From Sphingomonadales bacterium (GTDB taxonomy: Bacteria > Pseudomonadota > Alphaproteobacteria > SMXS01), in NCBI GenBank assembly GCA_022844405.1, contig JALHLV010000015.1, forward strand, positions 33,834 to 97,833: 64,000 bases of DNA, in the 5' to 3' direction. A model generated the notes under the pieces. It was not told where the DNA came from. It saw only the letters and a program-made list of their open reading frames with translations, and searched no databases. Position 1 is the stretch's first letter; every line of letters begins with the position of its first letter. The position numbers were made by a program, and so were the translations under genes. Shown here in pieces: positions 9,023 to 18,522 of the stretch.

Positions 9023-11155
9023 CTAGCTCCGTACCCGTTCGACGGTCTCGACGACGGTCAGCGTGCGCAGCGCCGCGATGATCTCGGTCAGGTGCTTGAC
9101 GTCCTGCACCTCAAGATCGATCAGCATGGTGACCACCTTCATGCCCCGCTCGGTGAGCTTCAAATTGGTGATGTTGCCATGGTTCTTGCCGATCAGGGTG
9201 GAGATCTTGCCCAGTGCGCCGGGTTCGTTCTGTGATCGCACCTCGATGGCCGCCAGGTGATAGCCGTGGCGCGCCGCGTCGGGCTCCCACGACAGGTTGA
9301 GCCAGGCGTCCGGATCCTCGGTGGCGGCGCCCAGCGCCTCGCAATCGATGGTGTGCACCACCACGCCCTTGCCCGGCGTCACCACGCCGACGATGCGGTC
9401 GCCCGGCACCGGATGGCAGCAGGCGCCCAGCGTCATGGCCACGCCCGGATTGACGCCGCTGACCGGGATCGCGGAGGGACCATCGCCGGGCAGCGGATCG
9501 TCGCCCTTGCGGCGCCGGTCGCGGCGGTTCTTCTCGCCCGGGAACTCGGCCTCCAGCACCTGGCGCACGGTGATGTTGCCGCGTCCCACCTCGATCAGCA
9601 GGTCGTCGACGGTCTTGTGGCCCAGTGCCTTGCTGGCGGGCTCCAGATTCTGGTCGTGCAGGTTATAGCCGGCACGGATGAAGGCGCGCTCGACCAGCTT
9701 CTGGCCGAGCTCAAGGTACTCGCCGCGCCCCTGCGAGCGCAGGAAGCGGCGAATGGCGGCACGGGCGCGGCCGGAGACCGCCAGCGTTTCCCAGGCCGGT
9801 GACGGCGTCTGCGCCTTCGACCGGACGATCTCCACCTGGTCGCCATTGTTGAGCTGGGTCGACAGCGGCACCATGGTGCCGTTGACCTTGGCGCCGACCG
9901 TGGTATGGCCCACGTCGGTGTGCACCATATAGGCGAAGTCGATCGGCGTGGCGCCGCGCGGCAGGGTGATCAGGTCGCCCTTGGGCGTGAAGCAGAACAC
10001 CTGGTCGCTGTAGAGGTCGATCTTGGTGTGCTCGAGGAATTCCTCGGGACTCTCGGCGTTCTCGAGCATCTCCATCATGTGCCGCAGCCAGCCGAACTGG
10101 CTGCCGTCGAGCTTCTGGGCATCCTGCTTGTAGCGCCAGTGCGCCGCGACGCCATAGGTGGCGATGGCATGCATGTCGCGGGTGCGGATCTGGATCTCGA
10201 TGCGCTGCCGCTCCGGACCCAGCACGGTGGTGTGGAGCGAGCGGTAGTTGTTCGGCTTGGGGTTGGAGTTGTAGTCCTTGAACCGTCCCGGCACCGCGCG
10301 CCACTCGCCATGCGTCACGCCCAGGGCCCGGTAGCAGGCATCGTCGTCCTCGACGATGACGCGGAAGGCCATCACGTCCGAGAGCTGCTCGAAGCTGACG
10401 TTGTCGCGCTGCATCTTGCGCCAGATCGAATAGGGCTGCTTCTGCCGGCCGAACACCTCGGCCTTGATGCCGGCGCGCTGCAGCCGCTCGTGCAGCTCGT
10501 GGGTGATGCGGCCCTGGACGTTGCCGGCCTTCTCGGTGAGGAAGGTCAGCCGCGCCACGATGGACTCGCGGGCGTCCGGGTTGAGGTAGAGGAACGCCAG
10601 GTCCTCCAGCTCGGTCTTCATCGCCTGCATGCCGATGCGCTCCGCCAGCGGCGCATAGATCTCGACGGTCTCCAGCGCGATGCGGCGGCGCTTGTCGGCG
10701 TTCTTGATGAAGTGGAGCGTGCGCATGTTGTGCAGCCGGTCCGCCAGCTTGACCAGCAGCACGCGGATGTCCTTGGACATCGCCAGCACGAACTTGCGGA
10801 AGTTTTCGGCCTGCTTGGCGTCCTCGGACGACAGCTCCAGCTTCGACAGCTTGGTGACGCCGTCGACGAGCTGCGCGACCTCGACGCCGAACAGGGCTTC
10901 CACCTCGTCATAGGTGGCGACCGTGTCCTCCAGCGTGTCGTGCAGCAGGCCGGTGACGATGGTGGCGTCGTCGAGCCGCATGTCGGTCAGGATGCCGGCG
11001 ACTTCGAGGGGATGCAGGAAGTAGGGATCGCCCGACGCACGCTTTTGCGCGCCGTGCGCCCTCATGGAGAACACATAGGCGCGGTCCAGCAGTTTTTCGT
11101 CCACATTGGGATCGTAGGCGCGAACGCGCTCGACAAGCTCGTACTGCCGGATCAT
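9023..11155 (-). CDS. rsh: Bifunctional (p)ppGpp synthetase/hydrolase, RelA/SpoT family
   Basis: Controls the stringent-response alarmone. In 710 residues, an HD hydrolase domain comes first (H48 and HDTLED at 72-77, metal-site residues intact). The synthetase domain follows (about 240-350, with KPNNYRSLHT and EIQIRTRDMHAIA), then TGS (about 390-450, with RGATPIDFAY), a helical/zinc-finger region containing ACCHPVPGD, and a C-terminal ACT domain (about 635-705). Both catalytic sites look complete, as expected for the single RSH enzyme of most Alphaproteobacteria. It lies directly downstream of rpoZ, a common arrangement. Confidence 0.97.
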   Translation of the reverse strand: MIRQYELVERVRAYDPNVDEKLLDRAYVFSMRAHGAQKRASGDPYFLHPLEVAGILTDMRLDDATIVTGLLHDTLEDTVATYDEVEALFGVEVAQLVDGVTKLSKLELSSEDAKQAENFRKFVLAMSKDIRVLLVKLADRLHNMRTLHFIKNADKRRRIALETVEIYAPLAERIGMQAMKTELEDLAFLYLNPDARESIVARLTFLTEKAGNVQGRITHELHERLQRAGIKAEVFGRQKQPYSIWRKMQRDNVSFEQLSDVMAFRVIVEDDDACYRALGVTHGEWRAVPGRFKDYNSNPKPNNYRSLHTTVLGPERQRIEIQIRTRDMHAIATYGVAAHWRYKQDAQKLDGSQFGWLRHMMEMLENAESPEEFLEHTKIDLYSDQVFCFTPKGDLITLPRGATPIDFAYMVHTDVGHTTVGAKVNGTMVPLSTQLNNGDQVEIVRSKAQTPSPAWETLAVSGRARAAIRRFLRSQGRGEYLELGQKLVERAFIRAGYNLHDQNLEPASKALGHKTVDDLLIEVGRGNITVRQVLEAEFPGEKNRRDRRRKGDDPLPGDGPSAIPVSGVNPGVAMTLGACCHPVPGDRIVGVVTPGKGVVVHTIDCEALGAATEDPDAWLNLSWEPDAARHGYHLAAIEVRSQNEPGALGKISTLIGKNHGNITNLKLTERGMKVVTMLIDLEVQDVKHLTEIIAALRTLTVVETVERVRS

Positions 11156-11197
11156 GCCGTTGCTTTCAGCGGTGTCCGGTCAGCGATATGCCGGATT

Positions 11198-11614
11198 CTA
11201 GAGGTCTTCGTCTCCGTCAGCATCCAGGCCGTCAGCGCCGTCGATGTTCATCTCCTGCTCGACCTCATCTCCGATGATGTCGGAGAACACCTTGTGGAGG
11301 TTGTCGGCCGTCAGTTCCTCATGCACGGCCGAAAGCTGGCGGCCGGCGAATTCCAGGCTCAGTTCGTCTTCCTCGGGCTCGTCGCGTTCGACGTAGCGCT
11401 GCATGGTGCGGATGCGGGCTTCGCGCAGCTCTTCCGGGGTGATGGTGCCGTCGGCGATCTCGCGCAGGGCGACGACCGGATCCTTGTCGTTGTCGCGGTC
11501 GATGGTGAGCGGCGCGCCGGAGGAAATCTCGCGGGCGCGCTGCGCGGCGAGCAGCACGAGCTCGAAGCGGCTGGGAACCTTCTGCACGCAATCTTCAACG
11601 GTAACGCGGGCCAT
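11198..11614 (-). CDS. rpoZ: RNA polymerase omega subunit
   Basis: Small RNA polymerase subunit that chaperones beta-prime and forms part of a ppGpp site. The protein starts [21 protein letters not shown], the classical omega N-terminus. ATG at 11614 is preferred over an in-frame TTG one codon earlier. At 138 residues it is longer than E. coli omega because of an acidic C-terminal tail ([14 protein letters not shown]), a feature of alphaproteobacterial omegas. It is the first gene of the block; the short gap after folK should hold the promoter. Confidence 0.95.
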   Translation of the reverse strand: MARVTVEDCVQKVPSRFELVLLAAQRAREISSGAPLTIDRDNDKDPVVALREIADGTITPEELREARIRTMQRYVERDEPEEDELSLEFAGRQLSAVHEELTADNLHKVFSDIIGDEVEQEMNIDGADGLDADGDEDL

Positions 11615-11686
11615 CAAGCCACTCCTGGATACGCTTGCCGGGACGAAGGACCGTTACATAGGGACATAATATGCCAAAAGCAACAT

Positions 11687-12196
11687 TTACAGCCGCCTGA
11701 CGTCATTCAGATCGGACAACTCAGCTATCAGCGCGTCGATGGTCCTGCCGGTATCCGGATGACGCCAATCGGGCGCCACGTCCTTCAACGGCAGCAGCAC
11801 GAAGCCACGCAGATGGGCGCGCGGATGGGGCAACACCAGCCCGTCGCCGCCCGGCCCGGTCACCACGCCGCGATAGTCGATGAGGTCCAGGTCGACGACC
11901 CTGGATTCGTTACGCTTCAGGCGCACCCGGCCGAGCCCATTCTCGATCCGGTGCAGCAGCGCCAGCAGGTCGGCTGGCCCGAGTTGGGTACCGACACGCG
12001 CGACGCCGTTGACATAGTCAGGCTGGTCCGAACGCGGCACCGGCGCGGTCGCATACCATGGCGACCGCGCCTCGAGCGTTACGCCCGCGGCGCGGATTGC
12101 CGCCAGCGCGGCTTCGAGCGTCGCCTCCGGCGCGCCGTGCTCCGACGGCAGATTGGCCCCGAGGGCGATGTAGATGGCGTTGGTCTTACATGTCAC
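11687..12196 (-). CDS. folK: 2-amino-4-hydroxy-6-hydroxymethyldihydropteridine pyrophosphokinase
   Basis: Adds pyrophosphate from ATP to 6-hydroxymethyl-7,8-dihydropterin in folate synthesis. The start is GTG at 12196 (protein VTCKTNAIYIALGANL), giving 169 residues; the frame stays open further upstream but adds about 36 unrelated residues. Motifs are IALGANL near residue 9, SPWYATAPV near 45, QPDYVNGVA near 57 and the Mg2+-binding VDLDLIDY near 100, followed by LPHPRAHLRGFVL. It diverges from the NYN nuclease gene across a 151-base gap that should hold both promoters. Confidence 0.93.
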   Translation of the reverse strand: MTCKTNAIYIALGANLPSEHGAPEATLEAALAAIRAAGVTLEARSPWYATAPVPRSDQPDYVNGVARVGTQLGPADLLALLHRIENGLGRVRLKRNESRVVDLDLIDYRGVVTGPGGDGLVLPHPRAHLRGFVLLPLKDVAPDWRHPDTGRTIDALIAELSDLNDVRRL

Positions 12197-12347
12197 AATC
12201 GCGCGAGACTCCGACCGGATTGTCAAAATTACACTTCCAAAGCTGGCTGGGCGCGCATATTTTTTCTGTTCGAGAAGTCTGTCCGGCTTTTCGGCGCGTA
12301 CCACGCATCAGCCAAGAAGACGCTATTTTGCAGGAGTGGCATTTATC

Positions 12348-12962
12348 ATGATCTTCTATCCAAGCGAGCGCATTGCCCTGTTCATCGATGGCTCGAACCT
12401 GTTCGCCGCGGCGCGGACGCTGGGTTTCGACATCGACTATCGGGCATTGCTCAACGAGTTCTCGAGCAAGGGTCACCTTGTGCGGGCGCTCTACTACACG
12501 GCGATCCTGGAGGACCAGGACTTCTCGCCGCTGCGGCCGCTGGTCGACTGGCTCGACTACAACGGCTTCACCGTCGTCACCAAGCCGGCGAAGGAATACA
12601 TCGATTCCACCGGACGACGGAAGATCAAGGGCAACATGGACATCGAGATCGCGGTGGACATCATGAGCCTGTCCGACCATCTCGACCACATCGTCCTGTT
12701 CTCCGGCGACGGCGACTTCCGCCGCCTGATCGAGGCGGTGCAGCGGCGCGGCAAGCGCGTCTCGGTCGTCAGCACGCTGCAGACCCAGCCGGCCATGGTA
12801 GCGGACGAGCTTCGCCGTCAGGCCGACAGCTTCATCGAGCTGGCCGACCTGGCGCCGGTGATCGCCCGCGATCCGGCTGCCCGCGCCCAGTCGCAGGCCA
12901 ACCGCGCCGCCCGCGAGCATGCCGCGGCACCGGCGGCCGAGGATGTGGACGTGCGCGTCTGA
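12348..12962 (+). CDS. NYN-domain (LabA/DUF88-type) putative RNase
   Basis: PIN-like nuclease fold of 204 residues. ATG at 12348 is preceded by AGGAG at about 12332-12336. Conserved acidic residues are D14 in LFIDGSNLF, D98 and D104 in NMDIEIAVDIM, and D121 and D123 in FSGDGDF; these are the metal-binding positions of the family. The Ala-rich C-terminal tail (about 170-204) is low complexity. NYN proteins of this type are thought to cut RNA, but the target is unknown. It is commonly found beside folK and rpoZ in Alphaproteobacteria. Confidence 0.9.
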   Translation: MIFYPSERIALFIDGSNLFAAARTLGFDIDYRALLNEFSSKGHLVRALYYTAILEDQDFSPLRPLVDWLDYNGFTVVTKPAKEYIDSTGRRKIKGNMDIEIAVDIMSLSDHLDHIVLFSGDGDFRRLIEAVQRRGKRVSVVSTLQTQPAMVADELRRQADSFIELADLAPVIARDPAARAQSQANRAAREHAAAPAAEDVDVRV

Positions 12963-12984
12963 GCGTTCGCTCGGACACACTCAC

Positions 12985-13632
12985 ATGCCGACAGGCGCAG
13001 CCTCCGGCCCATCCAGGGACTGTCCTCTCTGTCCCAGGCTTGTAGGACTGCGCCTGTCACTTCGTGAACAGCATCCCGCCTGGTTCAATGCGCCGGTGCC
13101 GTCGTTCGGCGACCCGGCGGCACGGCTGGTCATCGTCGGCCTGGCGCCGGGCCTCAACGGCGCCAACCGCACCGGACGTCCGTTCACTGGCGACTATGCG
13201 GGCGACCTGCTCTACAGGACCCTGCTGAAGCTGGGACTGGCGACCGGCGAATACCGCGCCGATCCGCAGGACAGCCTGACGCTCGTCGGGTGCCTGATCA
13301 CCAATGCGGTGCGCTGCCTGCCGCCCGCCAACAAGCCGCTGCCCGAGGAAATCGCCGCCTGCCGGCCGTTCCTGACGGGGCAACTCGACGCGCTCCCGTC
13401 GGCCCGCGCCATCGTCGCGCTGGGCCGCATCGCCCACGAAAGCGTGGTGCGCTCCCGCGGCGGCAGGCTGAAGGACTACCCGTTCGGCCACGGCGCGCCG
13501 CACACCCTGCCCGGCGGCCTGCGGCTGTTCGACAGCTATCATTGCAGCCGCTACAACACCAACACGGGCCGGCTGACCGAGACGATGTTCGTCGAGGTGA
13601 TGACGGCGGCGCGGGACTTCGCGCTCGCCTGA
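12985..13632 (+). CDS. Uracil-DNA glycosylase, family 5 (UDGb) type
   Basis: Base-excision-repair glycosylase that removes uracil (and in characterised members hypoxanthine) from DNA. In 215 residues, the active-site motif GLAPGLNGANRTGRPFTGD lies at 52-70; the NGANRTGR form distinguishes family 5 from family 4. Cysteines C13 and C16 (CPLC), with C103 or C111 and C126, could ligate a 4Fe-4S cluster. The second motif is YHCSRYNTNTGRLT near residue 186. The ATG at 12985 has no strong ribosome-binding site. It follows the NYN gene by 22 bases, probably on the same transcript. Confidence 0.92.
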   Translation: MPTGAASGPSRDCPLCPRLVGLRLSLREQHPAWFNAPVPSFGDPAARLVIVGLAPGLNGANRTGRPFTGDYAGDLLYRTLLKLGLATGEYRADPQDSLTLVGCLITNAVRCLPPANKPLPEEIAACRPFLTGQLDALPSARAIVALGRIAHESVVRSRGGRLKDYPFGHGAPHTLPGGLRLFDSYHCSRYNTNTGRLTETMFVEVMTAARDFALA

Positions 13633-13636
13633 GCCC

Positions 13637-14311
13637 TCACGAATACCGCTCTTCCTTCCATGGGTCGCCGACATTGTTGTAGCCACGCACTTCCCAGAAG
13701 CCCGGCTTGTCACGGGCCGATATCTCGATGCGTCTTATCCACTTGGGCGACTTCCAGAAATAGTATTGCGGGATCACCAGCCGCACTGGCCCGCCATGCT
13801 GGCGCGGGATCGGCTGGCCTTCCCAGCGGTGGGCGAGCAGCGCGTCGGGCGCGGCAAAGGCCTCCAGCGTCACGTTGGTGGTGTAGCCGTCATAGGAATG
13901 CATGATGATGTGCCGGGCGTCGGCCTTGGGCCGGACCAACTCCAGAATATGGCCGGTGCTGACGCCTTCCCAGTGGTTGTCGTAGCGCGACCAGGTGGTG
14001 ACGCAGTGGATGTCGGACACATCCTCGAACACCGGCTGGCTGATGAAGTCCCGCCAGTTCCATTCCAGCGGCTTCTCGACCAAGCCGTCGACCACCAGCT
14101 TCCACTTGTCGAGCGGCACCTCCGGCTGGACGCCCAGGTCGAGCACCGGCCAGTCCTTCGTCAGCCGCTGGCCCGGCGGCAGGCGCCGGGTCCGGTCCTC
14201 CATGGCCTGGCTGCCGGTGAGCAGGCGGCCGTCCCGCGCCCATTCCTGCTTGCGGCGGATCAGCTTCTGCTTGATCTCGCCATACATCTCGATGCCGTCC
14301 TCGTCCGCCAT
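13637..14311 (-). CDS. Molybdopterin-dependent oxidoreductase (SuoX/YedY fold)
   Basis: A 224-residue protein of the sulfite-oxidase superfamily that binds mononuclear molybdopterin. C103 in DIHCVTTWSRYD is the molybdenum-ligating cysteine. The start at ATG 14311 (MADEDGIEMYGEIK) removes an unlikely upstream extension. There is no Tat signal, so unlike MsrP (YedY) it should be cytoplasmic. The second half has QHGGPVRLVIPQYYFWKSPKW, typical of the fold, and no dimerisation domain as in true sulfite oxidases. The substrate is unknown. It converges with the UDG gene, four bases apart. Confidence 0.9.
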   Translation of the reverse strand: MADEDGIEMYGEIKQKLIRRKQEWARDGRLLTGSQAMEDRTRRLPPGQRLTKDWPVLDLGVQPEVPLDKWKLVVDGLVEKPLEWNWRDFISQPVFEDVSDIHCVTTWSRYDNHWEGVSTGHILELVRPKADARHIIMHSYDGYTTNVTLEAFAAPDALLAHRWEGQPIPRQHGGPVRLVIPQYYFWKSPKWIRRIEISARDKPGFWEVRGYNNVGDPWKEERYS

Positions 14312-14411
14312 GCCGCGCCTCCGTTTGGGTCGCCCTGTTATATCGCCATTTCCCCGCTGACGGTTACACGCCGAATTGAGGTATGTGAGGCATGCGCAGC
14401 AGGAACGAGAC

Positions 14412-14915
14412 ATGACCGACGCCAAATGGCGGCCCATGACGCCAGCCGACATTGCCGCCGTCGATGCCATCGCGGCGGCGATCCACGTCGCGTTGCCCGA
14501 GCACGCCTTCGTCTTCGCCGAACGCCAGCGCCTTTATCCGAAGGGGTGCTTCATGCTGGAGGTGGACGGTAAGCCGGCCGGCTACGTGATCAGCCATCCG
14601 TGGCATTATCTGCGGCCTCCGCCGCTGAACACGCTGGTCGAACGCATGCCCGAGGACGCCTCGACCTATTACATTCACGACCTGGCGCTGCTGCCGCCGT
14701 CGCGGCGGACGGGTGCCGGCTCGGCCATCGCCCGCAAGCTGATCACCCATGCCGCCGCCGCCGGCCTGCCCAACGTGTCGCTGATCGCCGTCTATGACGC
14801 CGCCGCGTTCTGGCTACGGCACGGCTTCGATTATGTCGAGGATCCGGCGCTGACGACGAAGCTGGCCGGATACGGCCCGGAGGCACGCATGATGGCGCGC
14901 CGGCAGACGCCATGA
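14412..14915 (+). CDS. GNAT-family N-acetyltransferase
   Basis: A 167-residue protein starting at ATG 14412 after AGGAACGAG. The core has HDLALLPPSRRTGAGSAIARKLI near residues 83-106, which corresponds to the acetyl-CoA pyrophosphate loop (R/Q-x2-G-x-G/A). The C-terminal part AAFWLRHGFDYV is the usual strand-helix of GNAT enzymes. The acceptor substrate cannot be told from the sequence. It stands alone between the divergent molybdenum enzyme and convergent smpB. Confidence 0.85.
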   Translation: MTDAKWRPMTPADIAAVDAIAAAIHVALPEHAFVFAERQRLYPKGCFMLEVDGKPAGYVISHPWHYLRPPPLNTLVERMPEDASTYYIHDLALLPPSRRTGAGSAIARKLITHAAAAGLPNVSLIAVYDAAAFWLRHGFDYVEDPALTTKLAGYGPEARMMARRQTP

Positions 14916-14936
14916 CCGATACAAATGCAGGGCGCC

Positions 14937-15413
14937 CTACCCCCGCGCCCGCATCAGCCGGGCTTTCTGCTTTTGCCAGTCGCGGGCTTTTTCGGTCTCG
15001 CGCTTGTCGACCACGTTCTTGCCCTTGGCGAGGCCCAGCTCCAGCTTGGCGCGGCCCTTGTCGTTGAAATAGAGCTTCAGCGGCACCACGGTCATGCCGC
15101 TGCGGCGGATCGCCTGGGACAGCTTTTCGATCTCGCGGCGGCGCAGCAGCAGCTTACGCGGCCGCCGCGTCTCGTGGTTCATGTAGCTGGCCTGGTTGTA
15201 TTCGGGGATATAGGCGTTCACCAGGAACATCTCGCCGTCCTTGGCCTCGGCATAGGACTCGGCGATGTTGGACTGGCCCAGCCGTAGCGACTTCACCTCG
15301 GAGCCCTGCAGCATGATGCCGGCCTCGAGCGTTTCCTCGATGAAATAGTTGTAGCGCGCCTTACGGTTCTCGGCGACGAGCTTGCGGACTGGCTCTTCCT
15401 TCTTCTTGGCCAT
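14937..15413 (-). CDS. smpB: SsrA-binding protein SmpB
   Basis: Binds tmRNA and guides it to stalled ribosomes in trans-translation. The protein has 158 residues from ATG 15413 ([28 protein letters not shown]). Motifs [13 protein letters not shown] near 32, AYIPEY near 67 and the basic C-terminal tail [17 protein letters not shown] are classical. The start shares a base with the dapA stop (TGATG), so the two are translationally coupled. The dapA-smpB pair is common in Alphaproteobacteria. Confidence 0.97.
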   Translation of the reverse strand: MAKKKEEPVRKLVAENRKARYNYFIEETLEAGIMLQGSEVKSLRLGQSNIAESYAEAKDGEMFLVNAYIPEYNQASYMNHETRRPRKLLLRRREIEKLSQAIRRSGMTVVPLKLYFNDKGRAKLELGLAKGKNVVDKRETEKARDWQKQKARLMRARG

Positions 15414-16285
15414 CAGAGCAGCCCGGCATGGTCCATCGCCGCGCGCACGATCTGACGGGTGGAGTCGGTCACCTGCACCAGCGGCAGGCGCACGTCCTCG
15501 CGGCACTTGCCCAGCAGGCTCGCCGCGTACTTCACCGGCGACGGGCTGGTCTCGACGAACAGCGCGCTGTGCAGCGGCATCAGCTTGTCCTGCAGCTCGA
15601 GCGCCGCGGCGTAGTTCCCCTGCAAGGTGGCGTTCTGGAACTGCGACACCAGGCGCGGCGCCACGTTGGCGGCCACCGATATGCAGCCGACGCCGCCATG
15701 GGCATTGAAGCCCAGCGCGGTGCCGTCCTCGCCGGAAAGCTGGATGAAGCCGGCGCCGCACTTCAGCCGCTGTAGGCTGGGGCGAGTCAGGTCGCCGGTG
15801 GCGTCCTTCACGCCGACGATGTTGGGCAGCTCGGCGAGGCGGGCCATGATCTCGACGGACATGTTGACCACCGACCGGCCAGGGATGTTGTAGATGAAGA
15901 TCGGGATGTCGACGGCCCCGGCGATCGCCTTGAAATGAGCGAAGAGGCCTTCCTGGGTCGGCTTGTTGTAGTAGGGCGTGACCACCAGCGCGGCGTCGGC
16001 GCCGGCATGCTTGGCGTGGCGCGTCAGCGCGATGGCTTCCTCGGTGCTGTTGGAGCCCGATCCCGCCATCACCGGCACGCGGCCGCCGGCGGCCTCGATG
16101 CACAGCTCCACCACCCGCTTGTGCTCGTCATGGCTCAGGGTCGGCGACTCGCCGGTCGTGCCCACCGGCACGAGCCCTTGCGTGCCCTCGCCGATCTGCC
16201 ATTCGACGAAAGCCTGGAACGCCGCCTGATCGACCTGTCCGTCCTTGAACGGGGTGATCAGCGCCGTGATCGAACCTCTGAACAT
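15413..16285 (-). CDS. dapA: 4-hydroxy-tetrahydrodipicolinate synthase
   Basis: Condenses pyruvate with aspartate semialdehyde, the first committed step of lysine and diaminopimelate synthesis. The 290-residue TIM barrel has the pyruvate Schiff-base lysine K160 in [10 protein letters not shown], the triad residues T43/T44 in GTTGESP, and Y132 in YNIPGRSV. The family N-terminus [13 protein letters not shown] fixes the start at 16285. It is upstream of and coupled to smpB. Confidence 0.97.
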   Translation of the reverse strand: MFRGSITALITPFKDGQVDQAAFQAFVEWQIGEGTQGLVPVGTTGESPTLSHDEHKRVVELCIEAAGGRVPVMAGSGSNSTEEAIALTRHAKHAGADAALVVTPYYNKPTQEGLFAHFKAIAGAVDIPIFIYNIPGRSVVNMSVEIMARLAELPNIVGVKDATGDLTRPSLQRLKCGAGFIQLSGEDGTALGFNAHGGVGCISVAANVAPRLVSQFQNATLQGNYAAALELQDKLMPLHSALFVETSPSPVKYAASLLGKCREDVRLPLVQVTDSTRQIVRAAMDHAGLL

Positions 16286-16417
16286 TCTGTGCGCTACCGG
16301 GTCGTGATGCCGTTGTGGCCGCGAACATAATCATGCGCCGGTCCCGCCGCAAGCCAACAGGTCCAGGCGTCCGCAGGTAATCTCGAGCGGACAATCAATT
16401 TCCTGGTCCTTCAATCC

Positions 16418-16433
16418 AATATATTTGTATATT
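16418..16433. promoter_or_regulatory. Candidate operator of the persulfide-responsive operon
   Basis: A perfect 6-bp inverted repeat AATATA-TTTG-TATATT sits in an AT-rich patch directly before the repressor gene, ending 7 bases before its first ATG. AT-rich imperfect palindromes at the promoter are where BigR/SqrR-type ArsR proteins bind, so autoregulation is likely. This is a sequence-based inference. Confidence 0.5.
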
Positions 16434-16440
16434 CGTATGT

Positions 16441-16764
16441 ATGAATGTTAATCCCGATCTCACCCTAGACAACATGACGGCGAACGCAGGCCGCGCCTGC
16501 GAATTCCTGCGCTCGATCGCCCACCCGCAACGGCTGCTCGTGCTGTGTCAGTTATCCCAGGCCGAGAGGCCGGTCGGCGAACTGGCCGGTCTGCTGGGCA
16601 TGCGCCAGTCGACGCTGTCGCAGCACCTTGCCCGGCTGAAGGCAGAGGGACTGGTGGCCGCGCGGCGCGACGGAACCTCCGTCCGCTACTCGCTGGCGCG
16701 GACCGAGATCCTGCCGGTGATCGAGGCACTTTATGCGGTGTTCTGCAAACCGGCGGACCGGTGA
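16441..16764 (+). CDS. ArsR-family persulfide-sensing repressor (BigR/SqrR-like)
   Basis: Winged-helix repressor of 107 residues. The recognition helix is in MRQSTLSQHLARLKAEGL (54-71). Two cysteines, C36 (LLVLCQL) and C102 (AVFCKP), are 66 residues apart, the same spacing as the sensing pair of SqrR (C41/C107) and BigR. In those proteins sulfane sulfur crosslinks the pair and releases DNA. A third cysteine, C20, is also present. No clear ribosome-binding site precedes ATG 16441, and the ATG at 16474 is an alternative. Its stop overlaps the SulP start (TGATG). Confidence 0.85.
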   Translation: MNVNPDLTLDNMTANAGRACEFLRSIAHPQRLLVLCQLSQAERPVGELAGLLGMRQSTLSQHLARLKAEGLVAARRDGTSVRYSLARTEILPVIEALYAVFCKPADR

Positions 16765-18512
16765 TGGTCGGGCTGGCGCGCTACATCCCGATCCTGTCCT
16801 GGGGACGCGCCTATTCCGCGCGCGATCTGCCCGGCGACCTGACCGCCGGGCTGATCACGGCGATCATGCTGGTGCCGCAGGCCATGGCCTATGCGATGCT
16901 CGCCGGCCTGCCGCCGCAGGTCGGGTTGTACGCCAGCATCGCGCCGCCGATCCTCTACGGCATCTTCGGATCGAGCCGGGCGCTCGCCGTCGGACCGGTC
17001 GCCATCGCCTCGCTGATGACGGCGACGGCGCTGTCCGCGCTGTCGGCCCCTGGCAGCGCGTCTTACGTGGCCAACGCTCTCGTGCTGTCGCTGCTGATCG
17101 GGTTGATCCTGCTGATCCTGGGCATGGTGCGCGCCGGTTTCCTGGTGAACTTCCTGAGCCATCCGGTGATCTCCGGCTTTACCAGCGCCGCCGCCGTCCT
17201 GATCGTGATCAGCCAGCTCAAGCACCTGCTGGGCATCGACATTCCACGCGGCGAGTCCGTCGTAACGGTGGTCAACGTGATCCGCCATGCGGGCGAGACC
17301 AACATGGCGACGCTGGCGATCGGCGGGGGCGCACTGGCGATCCTCGTGATCATGCGCGGTCCGCTCGCCGCGCTGCTGTCGCGGTTGAAAGTGCCGCCGC
17401 TCGCCGCCCAGTTCATCACCCGGTCGAGCCCGCTGCTGGCGGTGGTCCTCGGCATCGCCGTCACCGCGGGCTGGCGGCTCGCCGAGACGTCCTCGGTGGC
17501 CATCGTCGGCGCGATTCCCAGCGGTCTGCCGCCCCTGACCCTGCCGAGCGCGGACACGGGAGTCTGGCAGGCGCTGCTGCCGGCGGCGGCGCTGATCGCG
17601 TTCGTGAGCTATCTTGAAAGCGTGTCGGTCGCCAAGGCGCTGGCGGCCAAGCGGCGACAGAAGGTGGACGCCGACCAGGAGCTGGTCGGGCTGGGCGCGG
17701 CGAACATCGCCGCCGCCTTCACCGGCGCCAGCCCGGTGGCGGGCGGTTTCGCCCGGTCGATGGTGAACTTCGCCGCCGGCGCGAATACCCCGCTCGCCTC
17801 CATCCTGACCGCGCTGCTGCTGGCGGTCTCGGTCCTGTTCCTGACGCCGCTGTTCCATTACCTGCCGCAGGCGGTGCTGGCCGCGACCATCGTCGTCGCC
17901 GTCGTCCAGCTCATCGATGCGCGGAGTTTCCGCCGCACCTGGCAGTACAACAAGGCGGATTTCATCGCCCAGGGCGTGACGTTCCTGATCGTGCTGATCG
18001 TCGGGGTCGAAAGCGGCATCGTTACCGGCATGGCCCTGTCGCTGCTGCTGTATCTGTGGCGGAGCAGCCGTCCCCATTTCGCGGTCGTTGGCCAGGTCGG
18101 CGACACCGAGCACTACCGCAACGTCAGGCGGCACAAGGTGCGGACCGACCCGGCCGTCCTGCTGTTCCGGATCGACGAAAATCTCTACTTCCCGAACGCC
18201 GGCTATCTCGAGGACAGCCTGCGGGCGGAAGTGGCCGCGAACCCCGAGATCACCGACGTGGTGCTGATCTGCAGCTCGGTCAGCCTCGTCGATGCGAGCG
18301 CGCTCGAAACGCTGGAGGAATTGCGCGGGACCCTGCATGAAGCCGGCGTCACGCTCCACCTCGCCGAGGTCAAGGGTCCGGTCATGGACCGGTTGCAAAG
18401 GACCTCCTTCATCGCGGACCTGGCGCCAGGCCGGGTTTTCCTGTCGACCCACGACGCGGTGAAATACCTGAGGGAACGGCTCTATGCCGATCCATACGGA
18501 TCGGCGATTTGA
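16764..18512 (+). CDS. SulP-family anion transporter with STAS domain
   Basis: A 582-residue membrane transporter. The first helix region is GDLTAGLITAIMLVPQAMAYAMLAGLPPQ-type sequence (about residues 20-50), the SulP signature, followed by 10-12 hydrophobic segments. A cytosolic STAS domain comes after about residue 440 (DENLYFPNAGYLED, then a Ser-rich VLICSSVSLVDASALE). The start overlaps the repressor stop, so it is cotranscribed. Given the persulfide-sensing repressor and YeeE partners, it probably moves sulfate, sulfite or thiosulfate-related anions; the ion and direction are not known. Confidence 0.92.
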   Translation: MVGLARYIPILSWGRAYSARDLPGDLTAGLITAIMLVPQAMAYAMLAGLPPQVGLYASIAPPILYGIFGSSRALAVGPVAIASLMTATALSALSAPGSASYVANALVLSLLIGLILLILGMVRAGFLVNFLSHPVISGFTSAAAVLIVISQLKHLLGIDIPRGESVVTVVNVIRHAGETNMATLAIGGGALAILVIMRGPLAALLSRLKVPPLAAQFITRSSPLLAVVLGIAVTAGWRLAETSSVAIVGAIPSGLPPLTLPSADTGVWQALLPAAALIAFVSYLESVSVAKALAAKRRQKVDADQELVGLGAANIAAAFTGASPVAGGFARSMVNFAAGANTPLASILTALLLAVSVLFLTPLFHYLPQAVLAATIVVAVVQLIDARSFRRTWQYNKADFIAQGVTFLIVLIVGVESGIVTGMALSLLLYLWRSSRPHFAVVGQVGDTEHYRNVRRHKVRTDPAVLLFRIDENLYFPNAGYLEDSLRAEVAANPEITDVVLICSSVSLVDASALETLEELRGTLHEAGVTLHLAEVKGPVMDRLQRTSFIADLAPGRVFLSTHDAVKYLRERLYADPYGSAI

Positions 18513-18522
18513 GGAGGCAACG

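Noticed and set aside
9023..11155. Degenerate RelA lacking hydrolase activity
   Set aside because: The HD metal residues (H48, H72, D73) and the ED pair are intact, so a bifunctional enzyme is expected.
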